From positions 3,224,001 to 3,288,000 of the forward strand of contig NZ_CP062008.1 in the NCBI RefSeq assembly GCF_005670685.2: 64,000 bases of DNA, written 5' to 3'. A program made the translations under genes and the position numbers. This DNA is from Mycolicibacterium mucogenicum DSM 44124. Its GTDB lineage: Bacteria; Actinomycetota; Actinomycetes; Mycobacteriales; Mycobacteriaceae. How positions within the stretch are numbered: the first letter of the stretch is position 1; every line of letters begins with the position of its first letter. Below the pieces are notes generated by a model, which saw only the letters and a list, made by a program, of their open reading frames with translations, had not been told where the DNA came from and made no database searches. Positions 55,699-64,000 of this stretch are shown here, piece by piece.

Positions 55699-56220
55699 AT
55701 GCCCGTCAACATCAGGGAAGCCGTTGCTGCGGACGCAATGGCTGTTGCAGAGGCTCATGTCCGGTCATGGCAAATCGGCTACCGCGGTCTGCTTCCAGCT
55801 CCGTACCTTGATGCCTTGCGACCCGAAGACAGGGCCAGCCGGTACTCCTTCGAACAGATGAACCCCGAGGGTCCCTTCACTCAGGTCGCTATTGACGGGG
55901 ACACGATCTGCGGTCACGTCACCACAGGTCGTTGCAGAGACGACGACCTCCAAGGCGGTGGCGAGATCTGGGCAATCTACGTCGACCCGCACAACTGGGG
56001 CTGCGGAATCGGGCATCGCCTCATCACCGCTGGTTGCGCGCACCTGCGGAGTCGCGGCTACAACATGGCGTCACTGTGGGTTCTATCGGCGAACGACCGA
56101 GCCCGACACTTCTATGAATCGGCGGGTTGGTACTACGACGGGACACAACGCACCGACTCCATCGGCGACCATCTCGTCGACGAGGTGCGCTATCAGCGGT
56201 CACTGCACATCACAGATTGA
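55699..56220 (+). CDS. GNAT-family N-acetyltransferase
   Basis: 173 residues from ATG 55699 (GTG 55681 is also in frame). The GNAT core is complete: IWAIYVDPHNWGCGIGHRLITAGCAHLRSRGYNMASLWVLSANDRARHFYESAGW in four blocks, with the acetyl-CoA loop at WGCGIGHRL. The substrate is unknown. It is the first of a run of accessory-looking genes to 60.6 kb. Confidence 0.88.
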   Translation: MPVNIREAVAADAMAVAEAHVRSWQIGYRGLLPAPYLDALRPEDRASRYSFEQMNPEGPFTQVAIDGDTICGHVTTGRCRDDDLQGGGEIWAIYVDPHNWGCGIGHRLITAGCAHLRSRGYNMASLWVLSANDRARHFYESAGWYYDGTQRTDSIGDHLVDEVRYQRSLHITD

Positions 56221-56275
56221 TCGGCATCTTGCCCGAGATGCCGCTGCGATGGAACCGGCGTAGTCCACCAAGGCT

Positions 56276-57007
56276 TCAGCGGTGTAGTCGTCGGACGTCG
56301 AGGGCGGTCTCGATCACCTCAGTGCCACGTTGATCGATGAAATACGCTCCGGCGGTGCCATTTTCGGCGACAGCTTCCACGAGCTGCGTGCCGCGGTACA
56401 CCAGGCCTGCACCGTCATCGGTGGCAAACGCGGATGGGAGAATTCCGGTACCGACTAGTTCATGCAGCAGCGGCCGACGCTGCGCTTCTGAGTCGTAGTG
56501 CACACCGTTGGCGTAAGGCAGGAATCCCAGTCCGTTGGTGAGAGGCTGCAGTTGCGGGCCAAACGAGTCGGTGGTGCCGCCAGCGTGCCAGCAGATCGAG
56601 CCGGCAGAGATTCCGGTCAGTACTACCCCGGCCTGCCACGCTGCACGTAGGGCTTCATCCACACCATGCAACCGCCACATCGCCAGGAGCCCCGCAACGC
56701 TTCCGCCGAACACCCACACCACATCCTGCGACAGCAGGTGCGCGGTGACGTCGTCGTGTGTGGGCATCGGAAATAGCGCCAGGTGTGACGGGATGAAGCC
56801 GCGGATCTGCGCCGCTTCCGTGAGGTGGTGCAGTAATGCCTTGTCGTCGCCCATCGCCGTCGCCAGCAGGCAGAAGCGCGGGGGCCGCCCGGTGACACCG
56901 GAGAGTTCGACCGCGTAGTCGGTCAGGGCGGTGAACTCGAACCGCGTGCGCTGACCTGTTCCTATTCCGCCGCTGGTCGCGAGAATGGTGGGTGCATCTG
57001 CTGGCAT
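56276..57007 (-). CDS. Peptidase E-like (S51 family) protein
   Basis: 243 residues from ATG 57007. The S51 nucleophile elbow is TGISAGSICW (Ser), with GGSVAGLLAMW before it and the HYDSEAQRRPLLHEL and FATDDGAGLVYRG segments after. Family members cleave N-terminal Asp peptides or are cyanophycinase-like. It has no signal peptide. A longer reading from 57106 would include an unconvincing Cys-rich N-terminus. Confidence 0.82.
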   Translation of the reverse strand: MPADAPTILATSGGIGTGQRTRFEFTALTDYAVELSGVTGRPPRFCLLATAMGDDKALLHHLTEAAQIRGFIPSHLALFPMPTHDDVTAHLLSQDVVWVFGGSVAGLLAMWRLHGVDEALRAAWQAGVVLTGISAGSICWHAGGTTDSFGPQLQPLTNGLGFLPYANGVHYDSEAQRRPLLHELVGTGILPSAFATDDGAGLVYRGTQLVEAVAENGTAGAYFIDQRGTEVIETALDVRRLHR

Positions 57008-57175
57008 AGCCTCGACGGTAGGTGCACCGTCCGCTGGCGGACAATCGAGTTTTGCTGAACATGCCCATCCCACCATCAGGCACACCGCCTCGCTGTCAGT
57101 GCCCAATGCGAGTGGTGATCGTCGTGCAGCGCAACGAAGACGTCTCGCGCACGCTTGAGCTCCTACCGCAGGCGA

Positions 57176-58150
57176 CTAAACACCCTGCGCACCTGATTGC
57201 TTGGGCTTTTCGATAACTGCAGCTGCTTGATTCGGCCCAGCTCTGTCACTATTTGTGGTGATGGAGTAGGCGCTTCCCAGGATCAGAATGCATCCGACCA
57301 CCTGTAGGGCCGACGGCATCTCCGCAAGGACCGCGGCGGCCAACACCATGGCGCCGACCGGAGTGAGTAGCAGCAGTGCAGAGCTGACTTCGACGCGAAG
57401 CGAGGGGCTGCCTAGTGCGACGAGTAGCCAGCCCAACACCTGACCGCAGATCGCTGTCAGCACAAGCCATCCCGTCGGCCCCCAGCCAGGAACCAGACTG
57501 ACACCACCCGAGAGCGCACCACCGATGAGTGCAGCCATAGCGGCGAACACCATGATCGTCACGTACGACTGGACCGGTGGTCGGTTCGGACCGCCGCGGC
57601 GAAGCAGAAACAAGAACAACGAGTAGCACAGGGCAGCCAAAGCAGAATGCACCGTGCCCGCAATAGGCGCAGACCCGGTCACACCTGTCTCGAAGACGCC
57701 CCCGGTGAGCACAGTGCCAACGACAACGACGGGCAACAGCACAAAGAACCGCATGCTTAGCGACTCACGGTCAATAAGCCAGGCAAGCAAAGGCACCATG
57801 ACGACCTGGGTGTTGACCAGGACCGCGGACAGCCCGACACCGACCTCGTAGATCGCTTGGGTCCACAGCAGTGCGTCGGCCGCGAACAACACGCCCGCAG
57901 CGGCTGCCCACCAGTGTTGATGCGTCGTGGGCTCGCCGAACTGTTGCCGTTCTGCGATGGCCAACGGCGTCAGAAAGGGCAGGGCGAAAACACACCGATA
58001 GAACGTCGCCGTGCCCGGCGTCGTGTTCGACAAGGCCACGAACAGACCCGAAGACGACACTCCAATCGCACCCAGGGCCGTGGCCATGGCGGGGCGGTCG
58101 GCGACCGCACCCAGTAAGGCCCTCAACCCGTTGCCGACTCCTGCGAGCAC
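57176..58150 (-). CDS. EamA-family (DMT superfamily) transporter
   Basis: 324 residues with ten membrane helices in two EamA repeats. First repeat: VSSSGLFVALSNTTPGTATFYRCVFALPFL and YEVGVGLSAVLVNTQVVMVPLLAWLIDRE; second: ALCYSLFLFLLRRG to VEVSSALLLLTPVGAMVLAAAVLAE. Members export or import metabolites such as amino acids. The substrate is unknown. The C-terminal tail of about 25 residues is polar. Confidence 0.9.
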   Translation of the reverse strand: MLAGVGNGLRALLGAVADRPAMATALGAIGVSSSGLFVALSNTTPGTATFYRCVFALPFLTPLAIAERQQFGEPTTHQHWWAAAAGVLFAADALLWTQAIYEVGVGLSAVLVNTQVVMVPLLAWLIDRESLSMRFFVLLPVVVVGTVLTGGVFETGVTGSAPIAGTVHSALAALCYSLFLFLLRRGGPNRPPVQSYVTIMVFAAMAALIGGALSGGVSLVPGWGPTGWLVLTAICGQVLGWLLVALGSPSLRVEVSSALLLLTPVGAMVLAAAVLAEMPSALQVVGCILILGSAYSITTNSDRAGPNQAAAVIEKPKQSGAQGV

Positions 58151-58416
58151 GCGCTCGATCGTAAAGACGACGCTGCCGCGAGTGCACCTGGTTTTCGCGC
58201 ACTATCTCCAACGCACACCTGGCAGCTTCTCAGGCGTCAAAAGTCAGAAGTTGGCACGAGATCAATTTCGCCGAGTTGTTGACAGCGGCGCCACCACCGA
58301 CTCGACTCAGCCAAGCTGAAGGCGACGGCGATGAGGTAGCCGCGCCACTCGCGGCCGAATGCCAAGAGGACGACGCCGGCGACGCGGCCTATGCCCACGA
58401 ATCGATCTCAGCGCCC

Positions 58417-59052
58417 TCAAACACCCTCTGCGCTCAACAACGCTGCCAGTTCTCGCAGCGAATCAACTCGCATATCAGCAAGTGCCGCTTCATCTTTGAG
58501 GGCGTGAATATGCCCCCAGGGACCGCGGCGAACAAACACCGTGCGCATCCCCGCCGCCCGAGCAGGCAATACGTCGTTATCGAGCCGATCACCCACATAC
58601 AAGATGGTCTCGGCAGGAACGTCCGCCTCGGCAACCAGCCGGGCGAAGAACGCGGGATCCGGCTTGGAGACACCCCATGCCGCAGAGGAAGCCACGAAAT
58701 CCGCCTCCAGCCCGGCCGCTGCGAGCATCTCCTCGATGCTCTCCGGTTGGTTACCGGCGATGCCGACGATCAACCCCACCCGACGTACAGCTGCGACGCA
58801 CTCCAGCGCATCGGGATACAGATCACCCTGGTTCGGGTCGACGCCGAGCGCGGGGCGATTGACACCAAGGACATCCCATAGGTCGTGATGATCTCGTCCA
58901 GTGGCGATCAACGCTCCGAGCACTCCACCCAGGGTCAATGGAGTCACCCCTAGCCGCTGGGCAAGTTCGCTCCACATCCGAGTCTCATCAACCAAGGTTT
59001 CGCCTATGTCGAACGCCACGCATTGAATCCGCGACAAGAACTCCGAAGACAC
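58417..59052 (-). CDS. HAD-superfamily hydrolase
   Basis: 211 residues. Motif I is VAFDIGETLVD: the nucleophile Asp is present, but the second acid (Asp+2) of DxDGT is Gly, as in several DxG-type HAD proteins. Motif II lies in IVGIAGNQ, motif III is the Lys in GVSKPDPAFF, and motif IV is YVGDRLDNDVLPA. Cap region typical of subfamily I. It may be a phosphatase or haloacid-type hydrolase; loss of Asp+2 would affect phosphatase chemistry. It ends 266 bases upstream of the transporter. Confidence 0.85.
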   Translation of the reverse strand: MSSEFLSRIQCVAFDIGETLVDETRMWSELAQRLGVTPLTLGGVLGALIATGRDHHDLWDVLGVNRPALGVDPNQGDLYPDALECVAAVRRVGLIVGIAGNQPESIEEMLAAAGLEADFVASSAAWGVSKPDPAFFARLVAEADVPAETILYVGDRLDNDVLPARAAGMRTVFVRRGPWGHIHALKDEAALADMRVDSLRELAALLSAEGV

Positions 59053-59080
59053 CGCCCCAGCGTTTCACACCACGATGCGC

Positions 59081-60577
59081 CTACCGGCCGATGAGGTCGA
59101 GGGCATCGAATCGGTGCTCGGCCCACAGACGGCGGGACGGTTCCTCGGGGTACGGCTCGGTGGTCAGTTCGGCGTTGTAGACGCGGGTGAGTCTTGCGTG
59201 CGAATCGTATTGGGGCCAACCAGGATTGCCGCGCGCGGCGAAGTTCACGCATTCGGTGCGCATGTCACTGGATATGCGCCCGAGTTCGATGTTGGCGTTC
59301 CGGTGCGCTGAGCGATGATTTGTCACATCGTCGGTCCCGAGAGTGCCGAAGACCAGCAAGGTGGCCAGCCCGTGGGAGGCTCGTTCGTCTTGGTTGAAGC
59401 TCCAGCACAGTTCGAACAGCCACGCCGCTCCTTGGCCTGCGTGTTGGGCCTCGGCGAGCTGTTGGCTGGGCATGCGGAAGAGCCAGTCGGCGTTGACGAT
59501 TTCATACAGCTCGGCTGACGACGCATCCGGGTAGGTGGCGCGATATCCGTTGGCCCCGTGTGGTTTTGGGGCGAGTCGCTGCAGGGTTGTCGTCAGCTGC
59601 GCGTCGGTCATGTGTTTGTCGCGCCAGGTATTGAACAGCGAGTATTCGTCGCGGGTGTGTCCGACCAGTAGTTCGACACTGCGGGCAGCGCCGCCAGCCA
59701 GCGCACGCCACGGCACTTCAGGCAGTGCCGCACCGTCGACCACCGGCGAGAAAGGTGTCGGGGTGAGAGCCATGGGACCCCACGAGTCGGCGAATTTGGG
59801 CATCTTTTCCAGAACTACCTGGCTGGCCTCTACTAGTGCGTGGGGCGGAATGGTTTCGAGTTCCACCCGGGTGGCTCGCGTACCGAGTTCAGCTGCAATC
59901 TCAGCGGAGACAGTGGCGGCGAGACGTTCGGTGAAGAAGGTGCCGGGCACGCTGTGTGCTACGGCGCGGCGAAACAATCCGGCCGCGATCGGCATCGCGA
60001 GCAGTGCCGCGACACTTCCAGCGCCGGCGGATTCACCGAAGACGGTGACGTTGCCCGGGTCTCCGCCGAAGGCGGCCACATTGTCCTTCACCCACCGCAG
60101 CGCAGCGATCTGATCAAGAAGCCCACGGTTGTTCGGGCAGCCGCCGATCAGAGCGAAACCCTCCACACCGACGCGGTAGTTCATGCTGACCATCACAACG
60201 CCTGCACTGGCCAGCACCGCGCCGTCTTGGTGCGGATTGGCAGTGCCGCCCACCATGTATCTACCGCCGTGAATCCATACCAGTACCGGCAACCCGGAAG
60301 CGCTGAGATCCGGCGACCACACATTGAGCGTCAACCACTGTGCGTCTTCGTCACCGGTCGCGTCGATGACAGTGGACATTCCTGGCTGCGGAACCGGCGG
60401 CCCGAATCGCAGTGCGTCGCGCACACCGTCCCACGGCTGCGCAGGCGCAGGCGCCTGAAATCGCCGCGGACCAGCGGGCGGCTGGGCGTAGGGAATTCCA
60501 CGGAAAACCGCAACTGCGGACTCCCACTGTCCACGCACCACACCCGCCGTCGTGCGAACTTCGGGATCGAAGCCCAC
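59081..60577 (-). CDS. Type B carboxylesterase
   Basis: 498 residues if the GTG at 60577 is the start (longer in-frame readings lack coding character). Oxyanion motif WIHGGRYMVGG, nucleophile GESAGAGSVAALLA (Ser), catalytic acid in GHTRDEYSLF, and His in ERASHGLATLLVFGTL. Esterase/lipase of the COesterase family, cytoplasmic as no signal peptide is seen. It is followed closely by the HAD gene (28 bases) and read divergently from the FHA gene. Confidence 0.85.
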   Translation of the reverse strand: MGFDPEVRTTAGVVRGQWESAVAVFRGIPYAQPPAGPRRFQAPAPAQPWDGVRDALRFGPPVPQPGMSTVIDATGDEDAQWLTLNVWSPDLSASGLPVLVWIHGGRYMVGGTANPHQDGAVLASAGVVMVSMNYRVGVEGFALIGGCPNNRGLLDQIAALRWVKDNVAAFGGDPGNVTVFGESAGAGSVAALLAMPIAAGLFRRAVAHSVPGTFFTERLAATVSAEIAAELGTRATRVELETIPPHALVEASQVVLEKMPKFADSWGPMALTPTPFSPVVDGAALPEVPWRALAGGAARSVELLVGHTRDEYSLFNTWRDKHMTDAQLTTTLQRLAPKPHGANGYRATYPDASSAELYEIVNADWLFRMPSQQLAEAQHAGQGAAWLFELCWSFNQDERASHGLATLLVFGTLGTDDVTNHRSAHRNANIELGRISSDMRTECVNFAARGNPGWPQYDSHARLTRVYNAELTTEPYPEEPSRRLWAEHRFDALDLIGR

Positions 60578-60747
60578 CCCTTGATCCCACCACAGTCCTG
60601 CAGCGCGTAGTGCTGTCGTGGCGCAACAACTATCTGGGCCGTCGACGATGACCGCGATCGGATCACGCAGCCCATTCGCCACATGGCACGGGGTCGGACG
60701 CTGACTTATCATCAGCATCTGCGGCAAACTACCGAGGCGGCGACAAG

Positions 60748-61602
60748 GTGGAACAGAAGCGGCACTACGTGGCCATCGGCCGCGGAGAAGGTCTGGTCGC
60801 CCGATTCGGTGACGTACTGACATATGTAGCCGACGCCGCCAGAGCCCGCCCGCTTCTGCGCTTGCTGACCATCGTCGCGCCACCGGCATTGCCCCAGGCG
60901 CTCGCCGCCCTCGCGTGCGGCCCGGAATCCGACACGGTGCCGCCCTTCGGCGCGCTGGTACCGGCCGGCGACTGCCTGCACCTCATCGTGCGCGGCGACG
61001 TGATCGCCGACGTCGAGGCCGGGGGCGGTCAGCAGCGCCTCAGCAGCGGCGGCCGGCCGTTGGTCGATGAGCCCGTCGCCTCCTGGTTCGACCGGATCAC
61101 AATCTGCGGCACCACAACGACATTCGTGCCCTGCGCGGACACCGATCTGGTCGCCGGCGTGGTGCCCGGCGGCGGCTTCGTACTGCAGTCGCGACTGGCG
61201 CGGTCCACCGCCCAGCACGCACCACAGCCGGCGCCCGCGACCACGCGCGCCCGTCCCGTCACCGGCAACCTGACCGCCGACGACGGCGCCGTGTACCCGT
61301 TGGACCGCGCGTACATCATCGGCCGCAATCCGATGATCGACCCCGCGGTGGTGAGCGGGGCGGCGTCGCCGATCAGCCTGCCCGACGATCCGCAGGTGTC
61401 GCGCGTGCACGCGTATGTCACGGTCAACGGCGGCATGGTCCTGGTCCGCGACGCGCAGACCGTCGGCGGCACGCACATCGCGTCGCCGGGAGACCAGACC
61501 TGGACGCAGATCGGCGACCAGCCCGTCGAGTTGCTCCCCGGCTGCTACCTGCGGATCGGCCAGAAGATCCTCACCTACCAGGTGCCGGCCCAGAGTCAGT
61601 AG
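60748..61602 (+). CDS. FHA-domain protein
   Basis: 284 residues from GTG 60748. The first half is a beta-rich region not recognised (GRGEGLVARFGDVLTYVAD, then CLHLIVRGDVIADVE). The C-terminal FHA domain (about 175-280) has the conserved IIGRNPMIDP, QVSRVHAYV and a GCYLRIGQKIL end; it should bind phosphothreonine. Partners are unknown; the PknF-like kinase in this window (16991) belongs to a class that phosphorylates FHA proteins. The last 7 bases overlap the convergent oxidoreductase gene. Confidence 0.85.
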   Translation: MEQKRHYVAIGRGEGLVARFGDVLTYVADAARARPLLRLLTIVAPPALPQALAALACGPESDTVPPFGALVPAGDCLHLIVRGDVIADVEAGGGQQRLSSGGRPLVDEPVASWFDRITICGTTTTFVPCADTDLVAGVVPGGGFVLQSRLARSTAQHAPQPAPATTRARPVTGNLTADDGAVYPLDRAYIIGRNPMIDPAVVSGAASPISLPDDPQVSRVHAYVTVNGGMVLVRDAQTVGGTHIASPGDQTWTQIGDQPVELLPGCYLRIGQKILTYQVPAQSQ

Positions 61603-64000
61603 GCAAGCCTTTCGGTGTCGGACAGAATGTCCCAGTTCCCCGTCCGCAACACCCCCAGTGCCACCGGACCGACACGTCGCTGCTCGCGGACCGCTTTCTG
61701 TGCGGCCGCGAGGTCGGCCGGATGGTGCCCCAGCACCGTCGCCCCGACCGCGCGGCCCTTCGACACCACCAGCCTGCGATAGGACGGCACCGCCGGCCGG
61801 TCGATGACGACCACCTCGTCGCCGGCGCCGGGATCCACCGGGCCGATCGAAAACAGCTCCAGTTCAACACCTTTGAGGATGGTCGGTGGGGTCTCGACCG
61901 GCACCGTCCGGTCACCGCCGAGCGCGTTCACCGCCGCCGCCTCGGCCTGTTCGGTGGCCACCGGCCACAGGCCGAGCACCCGGCCGCCGTGCTCGGCCAC
62001 GTCGCCGGCGGCGTAGACGCCGGGCACGCGGGTCTGCATGCGATCGTCGACCAGCACGCCCTTACCGACGGGAAGTCCTGCGTCCCTGGCCAATTCGATG
62101 TTGGGCCGGATACCGGTGGCGGCCAGGAACAGCTCGCACGACAGGATCCGGCCGTCCTTGAACCGCACGCCCGTGACGGCGGGGTCGCCGCGCACTTCCG
62201 CCGTTTCCGCCTTGTGCGCGATGGTGATTCCCGCGCGGGCGAAATGCTCGGCCACGAGCTGCGAGCAGCGCGCGTCGATCTGTTTGCTCAGCAGCCGGGT
62301 ACCGCGTTCCAGCACCGTCACGTGCAGCCCCAGCTGATGCAGGCAGTACGCGGCCTCGAGCCCCAGGAGCCCACCGCCGGCCACCACTGCGTGTCGGGCC
62401 CGCCGTTCCTGCACGTAAGCGCGGATCCGCATCGCCTCGGCAGCCGAGCGCAGCACGACGCTTCCGGGCCGGTTCAGTCCGGGAATGTCAGGGACCGAGG
62501 CGCTGGACCCCATCGCCAGGATCAGCCTGTCGTAGGGCAGCGTCTCGCCGGTGCCCAGGCGTACCACCCGCGAGCGCAGATGGATGCCGGATGCCCACGT
62601 GTTCAGCCAGGCGGTGACACCGTGGTCGTCGTACCACTGCTCGGGCAGCAGGTACAGCCCCTGCATCGCCGACCGGCCGTACACCAGGCGCGAGATGCCC
62701 ATCCGGTTGTACAGACCGTGTGGTTCGGCTCCCACCAAATGGATTTCGCAGTCAGGGTGGCCGCGGCGCAGGAAGTCCGCGGCCGTCACGCCCGCGATGC
62801 CGTTGCCGATCACCACGATGCTGACGATCGAGCGGTCGTAGCCGACGGGCCTGCTCGCGGTGGTGTCGGCGCGCTCAGGTGTCAGCGACACCGTGACGTC
62901 GCCACCTTGGATCCGGGCGCAGCACGCCATCCGGCTGGACTTGCCCAGACCCAGCCGGTTCAGCGTCTTGAGCTCGTCGGCCTCTGCCGGCGACAGACAG
63001 CTCATGCCGTCGACGATCGACACGGGGTCGGCGCCGCACACCCCCATCCGGCAGCCCGCCTCGATCGGCTGTCCACTGCTTTCCGCGACGTCGAGCAGAC
63101 TCATGCCGATGTCGGCCCCGACCGGCTCGGCATCTGATTCGAAACGCACTCGCACCGCGGCGGTTTCGCCGCCGGCGCCGTCCGCGCGCGCCGGCACCTT
63201 AGGCTGGTTCAGCAGCACCGGTTCGGGCCGCGCTCCGGTGACGTACGCGAATTGCAGCTCACTGACCCGGGTTCGGGCCAGCCACCACAGCGTCAACACA
63301 CCGATTGCCGAGGTGATCAGCCACCGCAACCAGGGGGCGTCGAGACCGGTGATCTGTCGCACCGAGTCGACGATGATGGGACCGGAGAACCAGTAGTACG
63401 CGTTGATCGCCACCGCGGCGAAGATCGCCGTCACCATCGCCTGGCTCAGCGGTGTGACCGCCTGCAGCACATAGCAGAGCCCGACGCTCACCAACACGAA
63501 AAGCGCCAGCACACCGTACTTTTCGGTCGTCGTTCCGCCCTGCTGGGCATGCACCGTGAAGAACCCGATGATGAATCCCGGTAACGCGGCGGCGAACAAC
63601 ACGCGCGGCGCACTCCATCGCGGTTCGGGGTCGGCCATGTCGGCCTGCCAGGCCGCCCGGGGCTTGAAGTCGTAACAGTTCTTGGCGCAGCCCAGGCAGG
63701 ACTCACAGTGACTGTTCGGCGAGGTGACGTACGGCGTCTGCCCGTACGTGCGCTGCAGCGGTAGCAGCGGGCAGATGCTGGAACACCAGCCGCTCTTGCC
63801 TTTGAGCAGGAACCCACCGGCGAACGCCGACGCGATGATCACGGCCAGCACCACGCCCATCGCCGGTCCGCTGCGGTCCAGGCCGGCCAGCCGCGCTCCC
63901 GCGATGCCGAAGAACAGGGCGGCGGCGATCAGGAAACTGTTGCGCGTCCACCAGCCGGGCGCGGTAGCGGCCCGGCTGAACCCGGCCACCCGAGGCAGTT
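61596..64000 (-). CDS. Membrane-anchored iron-sulfur/FAD oxidoreductase, partial
   Basis: The frame is open to the window edge, so the N-terminus is missing; about 800 residues are seen. Order: membrane helices with a NapH-like Cys region (GWCSSICPLL) and a 4Fe-4S motif C-x2-C-x2-C-x3-C (CESCLGCAKNC), three more helices, a 2Fe-2S-like domain (GCRMGVCGADPV ... RMACCARI), then an NADH-dependent FAD reductase half (VVIGNGIAGVTAADFL, VVAGGGLLGLEAAYCL, VYAAGDVAEH). It looks like an electron carrier from NAD(P)H through FAD and two Fe-S clusters to a membrane acceptor. Substrate unknown. A GTG at 63989 could be an internal start. Confidence 0.85.
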   Translation of the reverse strand, partial: LPRVAGFSRAATAPGWWTRNSFLIAAALFFGIAGARLAGLDRSGPAMGVVLAVIIASAFAGGFLLKGKSGWCSSICPLLPLQRTYGQTPYVTSPNSHCESCLGCAKNCYDFKPRAAWQADMADPEPRWSAPRVLFAAALPGFIIGFFTVHAQQGGTTTEKYGVLALFVLVSVGLCYVLQAVTPLSQAMVTAIFAAVAINAYYWFSGPIIVDSVRQITGLDAPWLRWLITSAIGVLTLWWLARTRVSELQFAYVTGARPEPVLLNQPKVPARADGAGGETAAVRVRFESDAEPVGADIGMSLLDVAESSGQPIEAGCRMGVCGADPVSIVDGMSCLSPAEADELKTLNRLGLGKSSRMACCARIQGGDVTVSLTPERADTTASRPVGYDRSIVSIVVIGNGIAGVTAADFLRRGHPDCEIHLVGAEPHGLYNRMGISRLVYGRSAMQGLYLLPEQWYDDHGVTAWLNTWASGIHLRSRVVRLGTGETLPYDRLILAMGSSASVPDIPGLNRPGSVVLRSAAEAMRIRAYVQERRARHAVVAGGGLLGLEAAYCLHQLGLHVTVLERGTRLLSKQIDARCSQLVAEHFARAGITIAHKAETAEVRGDPAVTGVRFKDGRILSCELFLAATGIRPNIELARDAGLPVGKGVLVDDRMQTRVPGVYAAGDVAEHGGRVLGLWPVATEQAEAAAVNALGGDRTVPVETPPTILKGVELELFSIGPVDPGAGDEVVVIDRPAVPSYRRLVVSKGRAVGATVLGHHPADLAAAQKAVREQRRVGPVALGVLRTGNWDILSDTERLAY

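Overview
The window comes from a high-GC actinobacterium that is almost certainly a mycobacterium, most like a fast-growing Mycolicibacterium. The evidence is secA2, pgsA2 and an erg3-like gene in the gene order known from M. tuberculosis, many small exported Ala-rich proteins, a pknF-type kinase, cutinase and DUF732 proteins, and mycobacterial-type KstR, LexA and SigF sites. I saw no tRNA, rRNA or CRISPR array. Comparisons with named M. tuberculosis genes are from memory, not from a search.

Layout. 0-12 kb: a conserved minus-strand block (gcvH, DUF881, small basic protein, DUF881, pgsA2, secA2), then a BacA-type ABC transporter, a flavoprotein behind a KstR-like operator, an ArsR regulator with its own palindrome, a secreted trypsin-like protease, a bulb-lectin/LysM protein and a sterol-desaturase-family hydroxylase. 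12-25 kb: malQ, a small exported PASTA-like protein, a translationally coupled putative di-iron protein and 2Fe-2S reductase, a PknF-like kinase, an LLM oxidoreductase, and assorted small enzymes and exported proteins. 25-28 kb: a DUF222/HNH nuclease gene under a perfect SOS box, split by an IS256-family element that left an 8-bp target duplication. 28-45 kb: an NlpC/P60-like hydrolase, a short UvrA-like protein, tex, a GGDEF protein, a lipase, a pseudo-ATPase with a YhgE/Pip permease, a flavohaemoglobin, a SigF-family sigma factor and, close by, a Cys-rich zinc-binding-type protein behind a textbook SigF promoter.

45-51 kb: a three-gene operon for the osmoprotectant N-acetylglutaminylglutamine amide (amidotransferase, GNAT/ATP-grasp synthetase, M42 peptidase). 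51.7-55.5 kb: a NarL-type regulator, two tiny exported proteins, a histidine kinase, a stand-alone receiver and a third tiny exported protein (45 codons). All three small proteins carry a G-x-[LI]-[DQ]-Q-[PS]-[FL] motif in their mature part. This is the best candidate for an undescribed system. 55.7-60.6 kb: accessory-looking enzymes (GNAT, S51 peptidase, EamA transporter, HAD hydrolase, carboxylesterase). 60.7-64 kb: an FHA protein and a large membrane-anchored iron-sulfur/flavin oxidoreductase that runs off the window edge.
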